A DNA stretch of 64,000 nucleotides from Natranaerofaba carboxydovora (lineage in GTDB: Bacteria > Bacillota > Natranaerobiia > Natranaerobiales > Natranaerofabaceae). Both the position numbers and the translations under genes were made by a program. The stretch spans positions 2,426,501 through 2,490,500 of the forward strand of contig NZ_CP054394.1 in assembly GCF_022539405.1 (NCBI RefSeq), in the 5' to 3' direction. This document shows, piece by piece, positions 19,369-28,812 of the stretch. Position 1 is the stretch's first letter; each line of letters starts with the position of its first letter. Under the pieces are notes generated by a model. That model was not told the DNA's origin. It worked only from the letters and a program-made list of their open reading frames with translations, and searched no databases.

Positions 19369-20013
19369 TTACTGACTAATATCTTTAGCAGGAACACCAA
19401 CCATAGTAGCACCTTCAGCCACATCGTCTACAACAACTGCCCCTGCTCCAATTCTTGACCAGGGACCGACTTTTTTCCCTTGAATAATAGTACTACCGCT
19501 ACCAAGTTCTGATCCCTCTTCTATTACAACATTACCTGAAATATTAACATCCCAGTACAAACTAGCATAATCTTTAATTATAGCATCATGACCAAACCCA
19601 CACCTTGGATTTATAGATACATGGTTACCAATTACTATATTAGTGGTAATAACCGTATAAGGACCAATGATTATTCCTTCGCCAAGTTCTACATTTTTTG
19701 TCATATAAACACTTGGATGAATAACATTAAAAAATCTACAGTTATTATTTTTCGCTCTTTCTATCAGTTCTTTTTTAACCTTTGGGTTTCCAATAGCACA
19801 TACTACATAGATATCATCTTTGTCGTTTAGCTCTTCTATTTTACCTAGAACAGGATAACCATCAACAAAAAAGTCTTTTTCATAGTTATCATCAACAAAA
19901 CCAACTATTTCAAAAGTTTTAGAAGTAGTATTAACCTCATTAATATCCTCAATATATTTTATAACTTCTCTGCCAAAGCCACCTGCTCCAATGACAGCGA
20001 CCTTTTTTTTCAT
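19369..20013 (-). CDS. pglD: sugar N/O-acetyltransferase (PglD/NeuD family)
   Basis: About 214 residues. An N-terminal Rossmann-like sugar-binding domain (VAVIGAGGFGREVI) is followed by a left-handed beta-helix of hexapeptide repeats ending GAGAVVVDDVAEGATMVGVPAK. NFGH-type active-site context is seen as CGFGHDAIIKDY. PglD acetylates UDP-4-amino-sugars with acetyl-CoA. I use ATG 20013, with AGAGGAAG upstream; the in-frame GTG 20022 overlaps the SD. Close coupling with PglC (20029) supports a bacillosamine-type pathway. Confidence 0.85.
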   Translation of the reverse strand: MKKKVAVIGAGGFGREVIKYIEDINEVNTTSKTFEIVGFVDDNYEKDFFVDGYPVLGKIEELNDKDDIYVVCAIGNPKVKKELIERAKNNNCRFFNVIHPSVYMTKNVELGEGIIIGPYTVITTNIVIGNHVSINPRCGFGHDAIIKDYASLYWDVNISGNVVIEEGSELGSGSTIIQGKKVGPWSRIGAGAVVVDDVAEGATMVGVPAKDISQ

Positions 20014-20028
20014 TAGCCACACTTCCTC

Positions 20029-20643
20029 TTAATAGTTAGATACATTTTGATCCTGTCCATCACCCATAAATTCAGGCATGGTAGCATGACCTTCTGCACT
20101 AATTCCTTCTCTTTTTATAACTTTTACAAAGGTTAGCCACAAAATCTTTATATCAAGCCAAAAACTTCTATTATCTACGTACCATACATCAAGTTCGAAC
20201 TTCTCCTCCCAGCTAAGAAGATTCCTTCCATTTACCTGGGCCCATCCAGTTATACCAGGCCTTACTTCATGCCTTCTTGCCTGTGTAGTATTATACCTTT
20301 CTAAGTATTCCATCTTTAGGGGTCTAGGGCCTACAAAACTCATATCCCCTTTTAAAACATTAAAAAGCTCGGGTAGCTCATCTAAGCTATAATCCCGTAA
20401 AAACTCCCCAAAAGAAGTAAGCCGTATCTCATCGGGAAGTAAGTTTCCTTCTTCATCTGTCTCATTAGTCATCGTCCTAAATTTATAAATATTAAAGGGT
20501 TTACCATTTAGACCTGGTCGTTTCTGGATAAATAATACGGGAGTACCAAGTTTAGCCCCAACCAAGGCTGAGATTATCAGAAGTAAGGGAGAAAATAATA
20601 TTATTAACATTATAGACATAATAAAGTCGAACAAGCGTTTCAT
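20029..20643 (-). CDS. pglC: initiating phosphoglycosyl transferase (PglC/WcaJ C-domain type)
   Basis: A monotopic 204-residue Bac_transf protein. It has an N-terminal re-entrant hydrophobic helix ([17 protein letters not shown]), the RPGLNGKPF and [13 protein letters not shown] catalytic segment (Asp-Glu dyad), [20 protein letters not shown], and a C-terminal extension typical of small PglC enzymes. It transfers a phospho-sugar from the UDP-sugar to undecaprenyl phosphate at the inner face of the membrane, starting glycan assembly. It starts right after the glycosyltransferase gene ends (20644). Confidence 0.9.
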   Translation of the reverse strand: MKRLFDFIMSIMLIILFSPLLLIISALVGAKLGTPVLFIQKRPGLNGKPFNIYKFRTMTNETDEEGNLLPDEIRLTSFGEFLRDYSLDELPELFNVLKGDMSFVGPRPLKMEYLERYNTTQARRHEVRPGITGWAQVNGRNLLSWEEKFELDVWYVDNRSFWLDIKILWLTFVKVIKREGISAEGHATMPEFMGDGQDQNVSNY

Positions 20644-21777
20644 TTAAGTCCCTCCCTTAGCCCTACTTAGCCCCATCTCAGTTAAAATCTTATCATTTAT
20701 CAAGTTAACATCAAATTTGTTCTCGGCAATTTCTCTGCTTTTTAGCCCCATTTTTTTAATCATATCAGGATTTTTTATAAACTCTTCAATTGTTTTCGCA
20801 AGATAGTTACTATCCTTAGTAGGAATTAAATAGCCATTCTCTCCTTCTACTACAGTTTCTCTACAACCAGGTGCATCTGTAGTAATAATAGGCCTACCAA
20901 CAGACATAGCTTCCTGGATAGTCCTTGGTACTCCTTCCCTGTAATAAGAAGGAAGAACAAATACGCTGCACTTTTTTAGATAAGGCCTTACGTCATCCTT
21001 TTCTCCAAGATATTCCACAATTCCTTCTGATTCCCACTCTTCTATATCTTTTTTCTTAACAGAGTCCGGATTGTTATCTAAGGGGCCAATCAACATAAAT
21101 AGAACATCAGGGTACTTCTCTTTTATCTTCCTTGCTGCTTCTATATATTCTCCTATACCTTTTCCCCATATTAATCTTGCTATTAACAAAAAGCTTATCC
21201 TATCTGTCTTGGGGTCAGAGTAATCAAACTCATAGGTATTAACTCCGGAACCATTAACCAAGACAACATTATTATCAGATATTATTTTTTTTTCTTTAAA
21301 CAGCTGTATGTCATCAGGGTTTTGAAAGAAAACTTTTTGGTTAAACTTAAAAGCAAGCTTATATTGTAAGGAAACAAGTTTTTGTAGTAGCTTTTGTTTT
21401 AAAAAACCACCATTAGAAAAAGTATAACCTAAACCCGTAACCAAAGAATAGATATTTTTAACTCCTGCTAATTTTGCTGCAATAGAGCCATATATCACAG
21501 GTTTAATAGTATATGAAAAAACTATATCTGGTTTTTCCTTTTTAAATACTTCTATTAAATTTTTCAAAAATTTAATATCACTTACAGGGTTTATCCCGGT
21601 CCTATTTAGAGGTATCTTTATAAAAGTGGCTCCTAGGGATAAAAGTTCTTCTTCCACCCCTTCTTCAGGGCCAGCAGCTATAACTTCATGGCCTAATTCT
21701 ATCCATTCTCTTATCAAGTCTCCCCTAAAATTAATAAGGGAACTGGATTTGCCGGATATTATCATAATTCTTGGCAA
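20644..21777 (-). CDS. glycosyltransferase family 4 (PglA-like)
   Basis: A 377-residue GT-B enzyme. The N-lobe is MIISGKSSSLINFRGDLI. The C-lobe carries the GT4 pattern FVLPSYYREGVPRTIQEAM with SVGRPIITTDAPGCRETV and NGYLIP. PglA-type enzymes add the second sugar to the undecaprenyl-linked bacillosamine-like sugar, and the position next to PglC fits. A TTG start at 21777 has AGGAGG 11 nt upstream; the ATG at 21765 is further away. Donor sugar unknown. Confidence 0.85.
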   Translation of the reverse strand: MPRIMIISGKSSSLINFRGDLIREWIELGHEVIAAGPEEGVEEELLSLGATFIKIPLNRTGINPVSDIKFLKNLIEVFKKEKPDIVFSYTIKPVIYGSIAAKLAGVKNIYSLVTGLGYTFSNGGFLKQKLLQKLVSLQYKLAFKFNQKVFFQNPDDIQLFKEKKIISDNNVVLVNGSGVNTYEFDYSDPKTDRISFLLIARLIWGKGIGEYIEAARKIKEKYPDVLFMLIGPLDNNPDSVKKKDIEEWESEGIVEYLGEKDDVRPYLKKCSVFVLPSYYREGVPRTIQEAMSVGRPIITTDAPGCRETVVEGENGYLIPTKDSNYLAKTIEEFIKNPDMIKKMGLKSREIAENKFDVNLINDKILTEMGLSRAKGGT

Positions 21778-21816
21778 TCTATTAGTTTCCTCCTTTGTAG
21801 GGCAAAAACAATTGTT

Positions 21817-23016
21817 TCAATCATAACATAGGATATAGTCATCAGTTTTCTTATAATAATCATTAAGAGCGTATATAAAAACAACAAGCAACCAAAACTG
21901 GGGCCAGCGTAAGTTTTGATGTGTTAATCCGTAAAATAGCACAGGAGACAAGTACAATATAAGATCGATACCTGTCGCTCTAAATATATAATAAAACAAA
22001 GCTACAAATAAAGAAAAACCGATTATACCGTAAGAAAACAAAATAGTGCCTATCCCAGAATGCATCTCTTTGTTCCCTAATTCTGATTCAAACCTCTCGA
22101 AGGCTCCTTCACCTGAACCAAAAACAAGATATTCCGGATGATTTACTATTCTATCATAGCCCCTACCGGCTAAATTATCATCTGGGGATTCTCCGATAGT
22201 TGTTACTCTTTCTTCGATGTTATCCAGCACCGGGACATCATAATAAAAATTAACTATAAAAAATCCTAAAAATAAAACAACTGAAAGCAGGCCTATTAAA
22301 AAGACAAGTCTTGGTTTTTTAAACAATTCAAAAAAAAGTAGTATTATAAAACCTATAATGACTGCACTAGAAAGTGAAATGGCTAAAAGATACAATAAAC
22401 CTAAATAAAAAATAAGTTGCTTTGTAATAGAAATTTTATAATAATTCAAACCGATACCTAAAAAACAAGCTGAAAGGAGAACGAAATAACCTAGTTGATT
22501 TGGATTATTAAAAAAAATTGTCTGCCTAATTTGACCCCAGCTACCAGCCCTAAGATCCTCCAATTCTATCGTAAAACTTGATAAAAAAACCTGGATCACT
22601 ACCGAAATTATAATAGAAATTAATATTATATACAAAAACTTCCTCTTATCAACACTGCTTGTATACAGTGCCAAAAACGAGACAAAAACTAGAAAGTTAA
22701 AGAAATAAAATAAAATACTCTGAACTATAAAGATATCCTGGGTAATAAAATAAAATATCAAATTTATAATTCCAATATAAGAAACTAACATACCAAAAAT
22801 ATATACAAGTTTTCTATGCGGATAAATATCTACTTCTCCAGTATAAATCAGTAATAGTATTATAAAAATCAGCACACCCAGAATGAAATCTGCAACCTGA
22901 GGCATTCCGCTGTCAAAAAAATAAAAAGGAGCTAATATAAAATAAGCACAAAACATATAGGGTAAAAAAGAAATAAGCTTCTCTTTTTTAAAAGAACCCT
23001 CTAAAATTTCTTTCAT
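21817..23016 (-). CDS. O-antigen/exopolysaccharide polymerase (Wzy-like)
   Basis: A 399-residue protein with about eleven membrane helices and a large extracellular loop holding AGSWGQIRQTIFFNNPNQ. The C-terminal part reads EMHSGIGTILFSYGIIGF, the Wzy/O-antigen-ligase hallmark. It probably polymerises the repeat units flipped by the Wzx-like protein at 30593-32038. Sequence divergence in this family prevents naming the polymer. Confidence 0.75.
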   Translation of the reverse strand: MKEILEGSFKKEKLISFLPYMFCAYFILAPFYFFDSGMPQVADFILGVLIFIILLLIYTGEVDIYPHRKLVYIFGMLVSYIGIINLIFYFITQDIFIVQSILFYFFNFLVFVSFLALYTSSVDKRKFLYIILISIIISVVIQVFLSSFTIELEDLRAGSWGQIRQTIFFNNPNQLGYFVLLSACFLGIGLNYYKISITKQLIFYLGLLYLLAISLSSAVIIGFIILLFFELFKKPRLVFLIGLLSVVLFLGFFIVNFYYDVPVLDNIEERVTTIGESPDDNLAGRGYDRIVNHPEYLVFGSGEGAFERFESELGNKEMHSGIGTILFSYGIIGFSLFVALFYYIFRATGIDLILYLSPVLFYGLTHQNLRWPQFWLLVVFIYALNDYYKKTDDYILCYD

Positions 23017-23104
23017 AAATCCATCAACTACCCTTCTAAAGCTTGATGCAAATCAGTTCCATCTTTTATTAACCATACCATCCATTAATCAACCATTATG
23101 TAGA

Positions 23105-24274
23105 CTAACTGATATCATTTTCATTTAATATACGTCTAACAATTTCCAAGTAACGAGAAACCTGGTGTTCCACAGTATAGTACTCTGATATTTCCTTAGC
23201 CCTTTCTCCCATCTTCACCCACTTATCTTTATATTCCCAAGCACGGTCAAAAGTATCTCTATACGCTTTTTTTGTTGGTTTCTCAACGTGAAAGCCAGTT
23301 TCACTATCAACCACGGTAACTGAAGGTTCCCCTGCTTTGTAAGCAATAACTGGCTTACCTGCCGCCATCGCTTCTATAATAGAAATTCCGAAAGGTTCTG
23401 CATTCCTGCGTCCATTTATCGCTATATCTATTGTATGATAAAGAGACTTCACGTCTTCTATCATACCTAATAAATGAATTTGTCCATTACCATACTTCGC
23501 TGCTATATCATTTAAGTAAGAACCAAGTTTAGACTCTAAAGGGCCTCCGGCGATAATAAGATGAGCCCCTTCAGAAAATGCCTTAGATTCCAAAAAGGCA
23601 TTTAATACAATGTCTGGAGCTTTATCATATACAAGGCGAGATACCATGCCAAAAACGACATCTCCTTGTGATATTCCTAATTCAGTCTTAAAATCTTTTT
23701 GGGGTTGTCCAACAACCCTATCCTTAGAAAAACCCGGGTAAACAATATCACTACTTTCTAATCCAAGTTTATTTAATGTGTACAGGCTATTTCCTATTGG
23801 GATAATGTTATAATTATTTAAAATGTAATTAATGTAATACCTTTTATATAAGTTCATAGTATCTGGTATATGCCATAGCACTGGTATGTCTAAGCGTTTG
23901 GAGAGAAGTCCACTTAAATGAAGTAAAAACGGTTTTCTTACCGATAATACGCATGGTAAATCGCAAGCAGGAAAGTTCTTTGACAAGTAATCAGCAGCCT
24001 GAAAAGTCCTCCAAAGCAAGCTCGCAATATTTAGAGGTTTTTTTAGTACACTACCACCAAATACTGGAAAAGGGTGCCCTGGCTCAAACGATCGATCAAA
24101 AAGACTTTTGTAAGTGTCTTTTGTATCTCCATTACCAATAATAATACCTGATACTTTAACGTCCCGTTTTTGTAATTCTTTTGTATATTCAATCTCTGAA
24201 GTACGTACCCCCCCACCATCTGCACCAGTAACAACTTTTATTATTTCAAATCTATTCACCTTATGAATTACCAC
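23105..24274 (-). CDS. glycosyltransferase family 4
   Basis: A 389-residue GT-B enzyme. N-lobe VTGADGGGVRTSEIEY; C-lobe FGMVSRLVYDKAPD, IIAGGPLESKLG and FGISIIEAMAAGKPVIAYKAGEPSVTV (EX7E-type motif). The start is uncertain: GTG 24274 lies directly after AAGGG, and GTG 24259 is in frame. It probably builds the repeat unit in the cytoplasm. Donor and linkage unknown. Confidence 0.85.
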   Translation of the reverse strand: MVIHKVNRFEIIKVVTGADGGGVRTSEIEYTKELQKRDVKVSGIIIGNGDTKDTYKSLFDRSFEPGHPFPVFGGSVLKKPLNIASLLWRTFQAADYLSKNFPACDLPCVLSVRKPFLLHLSGLLSKRLDIPVLWHIPDTMNLYKRYYINYILNNYNIIPIGNSLYTLNKLGLESSDIVYPGFSKDRVVGQPQKDFKTELGISQGDVVFGMVSRLVYDKAPDIVLNAFLESKAFSEGAHLIIAGGPLESKLGSYLNDIAAKYGNGQIHLLGMIEDVKSLYHTIDIAINGRRNAEPFGISIIEAMAAGKPVIAYKAGEPSVTVVDSETGFHVEKPTKKAYRDTFDRAWEYKDKWVKMGERAKEISEYYTVEHQVSRYLEIVRRILNENDIS

Positions 24275-24650
24275 CCTTCGGAATGCAATTATAATTTTTA
24301 CAACTATTATCGATAAGTGCTAATTAATTACAAGTTCTAAGTTAATATCACAAGTTAATTTTATTTCAAATTTTATAATATCCCGTACCATGATTTTATT
24401 TTTATTCCATATTTCCCCCTTATACTATCTTTTAAAAGCTATATCATAGTTTTTAGTTCACCATCATGATAAGTCAAACCACCTATTATCCTTAACATGT
24501 GAGAGGGATATCCTGCACGGGAATAATACATTCAAAATATAGGCTCACATTAACTTTATACTTTTAAGAATCTCGTTCAATTGTCATAACCATTTTTTAA
24601 AATGAAGTTAATTTCCCCGTAATTAAAAAACTAGATTATAAAATTTAATT
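24275..24650. other. 376-nt gap without a gene
   Basis: AT-rich spacer between two minus-strand cluster genes. I see no convincing ORF, strong hairpin or RNA gene. Confidence 0.5.
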
Positions 24651-25325
24651 CTAGTTCTTCGAATTAATATTTTCAGGCTTTCTATAATAATATAAATACT
24701 TTATCCCTTGTGGATGTACAACTCCAATCGTCGCTGGAATCAAGTCAAGATCTAAAATTTTTGCCATAGCTAGCCTGTGATTTCCTCCTTCACCATGAAT
24801 TGGCTTGCCTTCTCTGTCAATAAATACTTCAATCTCACCTCTTCCTTTAGCAAACCAACGATTTTTACCTTCAAGTTCTTCTCTAGTTAACAACCTACCA
24901 ATTTTACGTACGCTTTCAAAAATATTGTCTAACTGTTTATATCTATGTATAACATCTTCTATGGTTTTACATCCATCAACGTCTCCTCTTTTATATATAT
25001 TTTTCAACATTGCTTCATATCTTCCTGTTTTTTCCCAAGGAACACCTTCTATCCAATGTTTTTTACATGCTTTATACAATGATTTTTCTTTAATAAAAAC
25101 TGTATCATAATCCCAATCTCCTGCTATTACTTTTCCACTTAAAACTTTTTTACTACCAAAATGCTTAATTCTTTCATTCTTTCTTATTCTCCTTTCAACC
25201 TCATTTGGATTCACCCAAATCCTCTCTTTATATCTAGGTGCTTGAAAACCATATAATAATTTATTTTTTAAATTAATCAAGATATAAAATTTCATCAATC
25301 TTATATATTCCAAAATCTTACTCAT
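24651..25325 (-). CDS. ParB/Srx-fold-like protein of glycan cluster (copy 1)
   Basis: 224 residues, no clear family name. The C-terminal third carries EVFIDREGKPIHGEGG and NHRLAMAKIL, which resembles the ParB/sulfiredoxin-fold signature (G.HR..A). VNPNEVERRI and GKVIAGDWDYD in the N-terminal half also recall ParB-like nuclease or kinase folds. The start is basic with a possible amphipathic helix. A second copy lies at 28813-29586. Both sit in the glycan operon, so a role in glycan modification (for example as a kinase or phosphate-handling enzyme) is a guess. Confidence 0.6.
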   Translation of the reverse strand: MSKILEYIRLMKFYILINLKNKLLYGFQAPRYKERIWVNPNEVERRIRKNERIKHFGSKKVLSGKVIAGDWDYDTVFIKEKSLYKACKKHWIEGVPWEKTGRYEAMLKNIYKRGDVDGCKTIEDVIHRYKQLDNIFESVRKIGRLLTREELEGKNRWFAKGRGEIEVFIDREGKPIHGEGGNHRLAMAKILDLDLIPATIGVVHPQGIKYLYYYRKPENINSKN

Positions 25326-25358
25326 CCCCTCTTTTCACCACCGTAAAAACTGTGTTTA

Positions 25359-25472
25359 TTATTGATTATTTTGTTTTATTGCTCCTATAACTTTTTTAAC
25401 ATGCCTATCCCAAGAATTTATCTCTGCCCAATCCTTTTTATTGAAAATAATTTTTCCAGGATTGTATTTTTG
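25359..25472 (-). pseudogene. C-terminal fragment of a glycosyltransferase
   Basis: An open stretch without a start codon encodes NPGKIIFNKKDWAEI, then NSWDRHVKKVI, then a stop. The SWD.HV..V ending is typical of the last helix of GT4-type glycosyltransferases. A stop codon directly precedes it. It is best read as the tail of a deleted glycosyltransferase between the ParB-like and GT2 genes. Confidence 0.5.
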
Positions 25473-25483
25473 TTAAATTTTTG

Positions 25484-26377
25484 TTAAATTATTTTTTTAA
25501 GTTTATTCCTTAAAAACCCTACCAAATTAGCTGTTTTCATTACAATGCTAATTACTTGTCCCGTTAACACAAGTTTATAATAATAATTTTCATAATATTG
25601 GGAACCACTTTTCATTATATTTTCCCGAACATTTTTAGGGCGTATAGGTATGAAAATTCTTACCAGCAACCAAAGTATATTCGTTTGTCTTCCTTCTTCT
25701 TTCCATATTTCTGGTTGAGCTAACCCAACTCTCCATTGTTTTTTTACTAGCAAAAAAAAAGGTCTAGCTATTTTTTCAACATAAGCTTTTTCACAGTATA
25801 CCATTTTACAACCTTGTGTAACTGCCTTTCTTGTCCAACGAACATCAGCACCGGAACGTACTCCTTCAGGAAATTTTCCAACTTCATCAAATACCTCTTT
25901 TTTTATAAATAAATTAGCTGTTTTTGCAACTTGCTTTTCAAGTATTGATTCTCTCATTTTAATATTAGTAATAGAATCATATATTTTCCCTGCAGTTATA
26001 TTATTGCCAAAATCAAATGCCACTTCTCCTCCGACAATATCTGCGCCTTTATTATATAAACATGAGACTCCTGCTAAAAGCCAATTTTTTGAAGGAAAGC
26101 AAGTCGAGTCAAGCAAAACAATAATATCCCCTCTAGCTTTTTCAATTCCTCTGTTCCTAGCAGAATATGGACTTGATAAATTAAAGTGTTCAAATAGTAA
26201 AGATACATTCTCAAATTTTTCAACTACTTTAACTGTGTCATCCGTTGAACCGTTATCAACAACTATAATTTCATAATTTTCCTTAGGATAATTTTGTTCT
26301 TCTAATTTGGTTAATGTGTTATAAATAGCTTTTGAATCATTATAAACAGGAATTATAATAGACACAGTTGGATTCAT
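25484..26377 (-). CDS. glycosyltransferase family 2
   Basis: A GT-A enzyme of 297 residues. VSIIIPVYND opens the fold, then EIIVVDNGSTDDT (UDP-sugar binding), ARNRGIEKARGDIIVLLDST (a variant of the DxD segment), GGEVAF and a C-terminal amphipathic helix. I place the start at ATG 26377, 12 nt after GGAGG; a TTG at 26389 touches that SD. Cytoplasmic face of the membrane. Substrate unknown. Confidence 0.87.
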   Translation of the reverse strand: MNPTVSIIIPVYNDSKAIYNTLTKLEEQNYPKENYEIIVVDNGSTDDTVKVVEKFENVSLLFEHFNLSSPYSARNRGIEKARGDIIVLLDSTCFPSKNWLLAGVSCLYNKGADIVGGEVAFDFGNNITAGKIYDSITNIKMRESILEKQVAKTANLFIKKEVFDEVGKFPEGVRSGADVRWTRKAVTQGCKMVYCEKAYVEKIARPFFLLVKKQWRVGLAQPEIWKEEGRQTNILWLLVRIFIPIRPKNVRENIMKSGSQYYENYYYKLVLTGQVISIVMKTANLVGFLRNKLKKII

Positions 26378-26468
26378 AAAGTTTTTCAACCTCCATGTTT
26401 TGTAAAATCACCAATTACACAATTTGTTAATTACAAGTTTATCTATATCCTATGTTACCCTTTTTAAA

Positions 26469-27629
26469 CTATAAAGCTCTTGTAATTTCATATATCCTAG
26501 AATTTAATGTCCTTTGGTCTTCAGTATTAATGGAAAAACTATTTAAGTTTGTTTCATATGTTAAAGCAAGTTGTCTTTTCAAAGCGAACTTTGTTTTCTC
26601 ATAACATTGGTTATTATTGTTTTTAAAAAATCTATCCTTAAATATATTATATATATACGGTAGTTCAAATCCGGGAGCGTTATATGGATATCCATATCTA
26701 TTAACACTTATTTTTTTATCCATTGCTGGAAAAGTTATATCTAAAGCATGATTATCCTTTTCTAAAATAGTAAAAAGTGAATCACTGAAGGCATAATTTA
26801 GCGCTTTTTTAAATTTTTTAGACTCCCAAAATTGATTGTCACTATCAATATAATAATAGATTAGGGCAAAGGCATATAGATTAAATAGATGATAGCCATT
26901 CTCCTTATAAACCATATTTCTACCACTCACAAGCCTGTTTTTCCAGTTTTTACACAAATCATAACCCCATCTTAATTTTTCTTTTTTATTATGTTTTCTT
27001 TGGATTTTATGCTTAATTAAACCATTATTATAAACTTGAAAATTATGTTTTATTTTTTTTAAAAATATATCAATTTGTCTTCTACATTCTTGATTTTGTT
27101 GTAAGTTATGTAGAAGTGCCCCTGCTGCTGCAAACCACAGTTGATGGTTAAAAGTCATGTCAAATCCTTTATAACTACCATCAACATTTACCACTACCCA
27201 CAACCCTAGATTATCATCAAAAGGATGTAATAAAAATACTTCGTTAGCAGCATTAATAAATTTATCATTATCTAAAACTGAGTAAGCTTCAACTAAAGCC
27301 TCTATAACCCATGCTTGTCCAATTAATCCATTGCTAAAATCTTTTTTAGGGTTTTTCCTACAATAAAAAGTAGCTTGCATAGGTCTAGCTTCATCTGATA
27401 ACAAATACTCTCCACATTTCTCTAAACCTTCTAAAAAGATTTTGTCTCCTGTTTCCTTATATAAGTAACTAAAAGTAATCAACCAATGCGCTGTATTTCT
27501 GACAGGAGTTTCTGGATCCATATATGGTCCATTATTACCTGGCAAAACATACCCATATTTATTAAGTTCATCTAAATATTCTACTCCTAATTTGTGAATC
27601 AAGGCTTTATATCTTTCATAATAACACAA
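26469..27629 (-). CDS. alpha/alpha-toroid (six-hairpin glycosidase-like) protein
   Basis: 386 residues of paired helices with aromatic-rich loops: RNTAHWLITFSYLYKETG, NGLIGQAWVIEALVEAY and TFNHQLWFAAAGALL. This matches the six-hairpin glycosidase or epimerase-like toroid. It also recalls the AglQ-type proteins of archaeal glycan clusters, though that link is from memory. No signal peptide, so it probably acts on a cytoplasmic glycan or lipid-linked sugar. The start is TTG 27629 with AGGTGG upstream. Confidence 0.6.
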   Translation of the reverse strand: MCYYERYKALIHKLGVEYLDELNKYGYVLPGNNGPYMDPETPVRNTAHWLITFSYLYKETGDKIFLEGLEKCGEYLLSDEARPMQATFYCRKNPKKDFSNGLIGQAWVIEALVEAYSVLDNDKFINAANEVFLLHPFDDNLGLWVVVNVDGSYKGFDMTFNHQLWFAAAGALLHNLQQNQECRRQIDIFLKKIKHNFQVYNNGLIKHKIQRKHNKKEKLRWGYDLCKNWKNRLVSGRNMVYKENGYHLFNLYAFALIYYYIDSDNQFWESKKFKKALNYAFSDSLFTILEKDNHALDITFPAMDKKISVNRYGYPYNAPGFELPYIYNIFKDRFFKNNNNQCYEKTKFALKRQLALTYETNLNSFSINTEDQRTLNSRIYEITRAL

Positions 27630-27644
27630 TCGTTTTCACCACCT

Positions 27645-28763
27645 TTATATATCCCCTTCTATTTTATCAAAAGCTTCAAATGCCCTCACAAAATTCAGCA
27701 ATACTTTAATTGTGTGTTCATTAAGCTCCCTAAATTCTACAATTTTATCAATTCGTTCTATAAAATATAGCCACCTATACAAATTCTTATTGTTTAAAAT
27801 ATGTTCTTTACAATTGTCAATATATTGAATAATAAAATATTCTCGTGCTCTATCTAACTGAGTTAGTAAATTAAAAAAATTATACCTTTTCCAGTTACTC
27901 CTACTACGAACATAATTTCTAAGAAATAAGTCTGTTAAATCAAACAAGCAAGTTCTATATTTTGTAGATTCCCAGTCTAAAATTTTAAGGTTTTCAACTT
28001 TTTGGCTTTCTAAATACAATACATGCTTTTCATTCAAATCTCCATGAGAAATACTCATGTAAATTATATCATTGTGAAACATTTTTAACTTACTTGCTAT
28101 TTTGCTTTGAAAATGTAGTATGTCATTAAATTCGCTTTTTTTTGAATATTTGTTTCTTATATGTTTTTTTAAGCATTTAATGTTTTGTTCATGAGAACTT
28201 ATTAAATCATTAACCTTTACAGTAATCAATTCTTCAGATTTTACTAGTTTCCCTAAAAGTTCTATCATTATTGTATTAAATGTATTCATATTTTTGTAAT
28301 CATAAGACAACGGTACTCCATTAATATATTTTTCCGTATATTGCTTCTTACTTAAATTATAATTAATAATTGGGGGAGCAAAATCTTTTCCGTACCTAGT
28401 GATTCTTTCAATTTCATTTTTAATACTTTTTTCTGTATAATATGAATGATATCTTTTATGAACTATTTCCTTTTTTAAATCAAAATACTTTAGACCTGTT
28501 TGAATTTCAATGACTAAATCAGCCTTATGCTCATACATTTTAACCGGTAATTTTTTAAATTTTGTACACACTAGTAAAAAGCTAAATAATATTTTGTTTA
28601 TGCTAATTGTTTTAATTAATAAGCTTTTTAAATTATTCCCTTTTTGAAAAAAAGGTTTACCTTTAAAAAATAATATCAAACCCAATCTTAATAAGTTTTG
28701 ATCATAATAAAACCATATGCTGTTTATTTTAACATATCTATAACCAATATAATTATTCTCCAT
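27645..28763 (-). CDS. APH/choline-kinase-fold phosphotransferase-like protein
   Basis: About 372 residues. The catalytic segment SHGDLNEKHVL (H-G-D with Asn/His downstream) and LKILDWES place it in the aminoglycoside-phosphotransferase/LPS-kinase superfamily. The N-lobe is divergent. It may phosphorylate a sugar or lipid-linked glycan. I use ATG 28763, with TTTGGAGAG 9 nt upstream, rather than TTG 28784. The gene is AT-rich like its neighbours. Confidence 0.65.
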   Translation of the reverse strand: MENNYIGYRYVKINSIWFYYDQNLLRLGLILFFKGKPFFQKGNNLKSLLIKTISINKILFSFLLVCTKFKKLPVKMYEHKADLVIEIQTGLKYFDLKKEIVHKRYHSYYTEKSIKNEIERITRYGKDFAPPIINYNLSKKQYTEKYINGVPLSYDYKNMNTFNTIMIELLGKLVKSEELITVKVNDLISSHEQNIKCLKKHIRNKYSKKSEFNDILHFQSKIASKLKMFHNDIIYMSISHGDLNEKHVLYLESQKVENLKILDWESTKYRTCLFDLTDLFLRNYVRSRSNWKRYNFFNLLTQLDRAREYFIIQYIDNCKEHILNNKNLYRWLYFIERIDKIVEFRELNEHTIKVLLNFVRAFEAFDKIEGDI

Positions 28764-28812
28764 AGTAGCACTCTCCAAAATCAATTAAGAAATATATTTT
28801 TAAATTTTTTGT

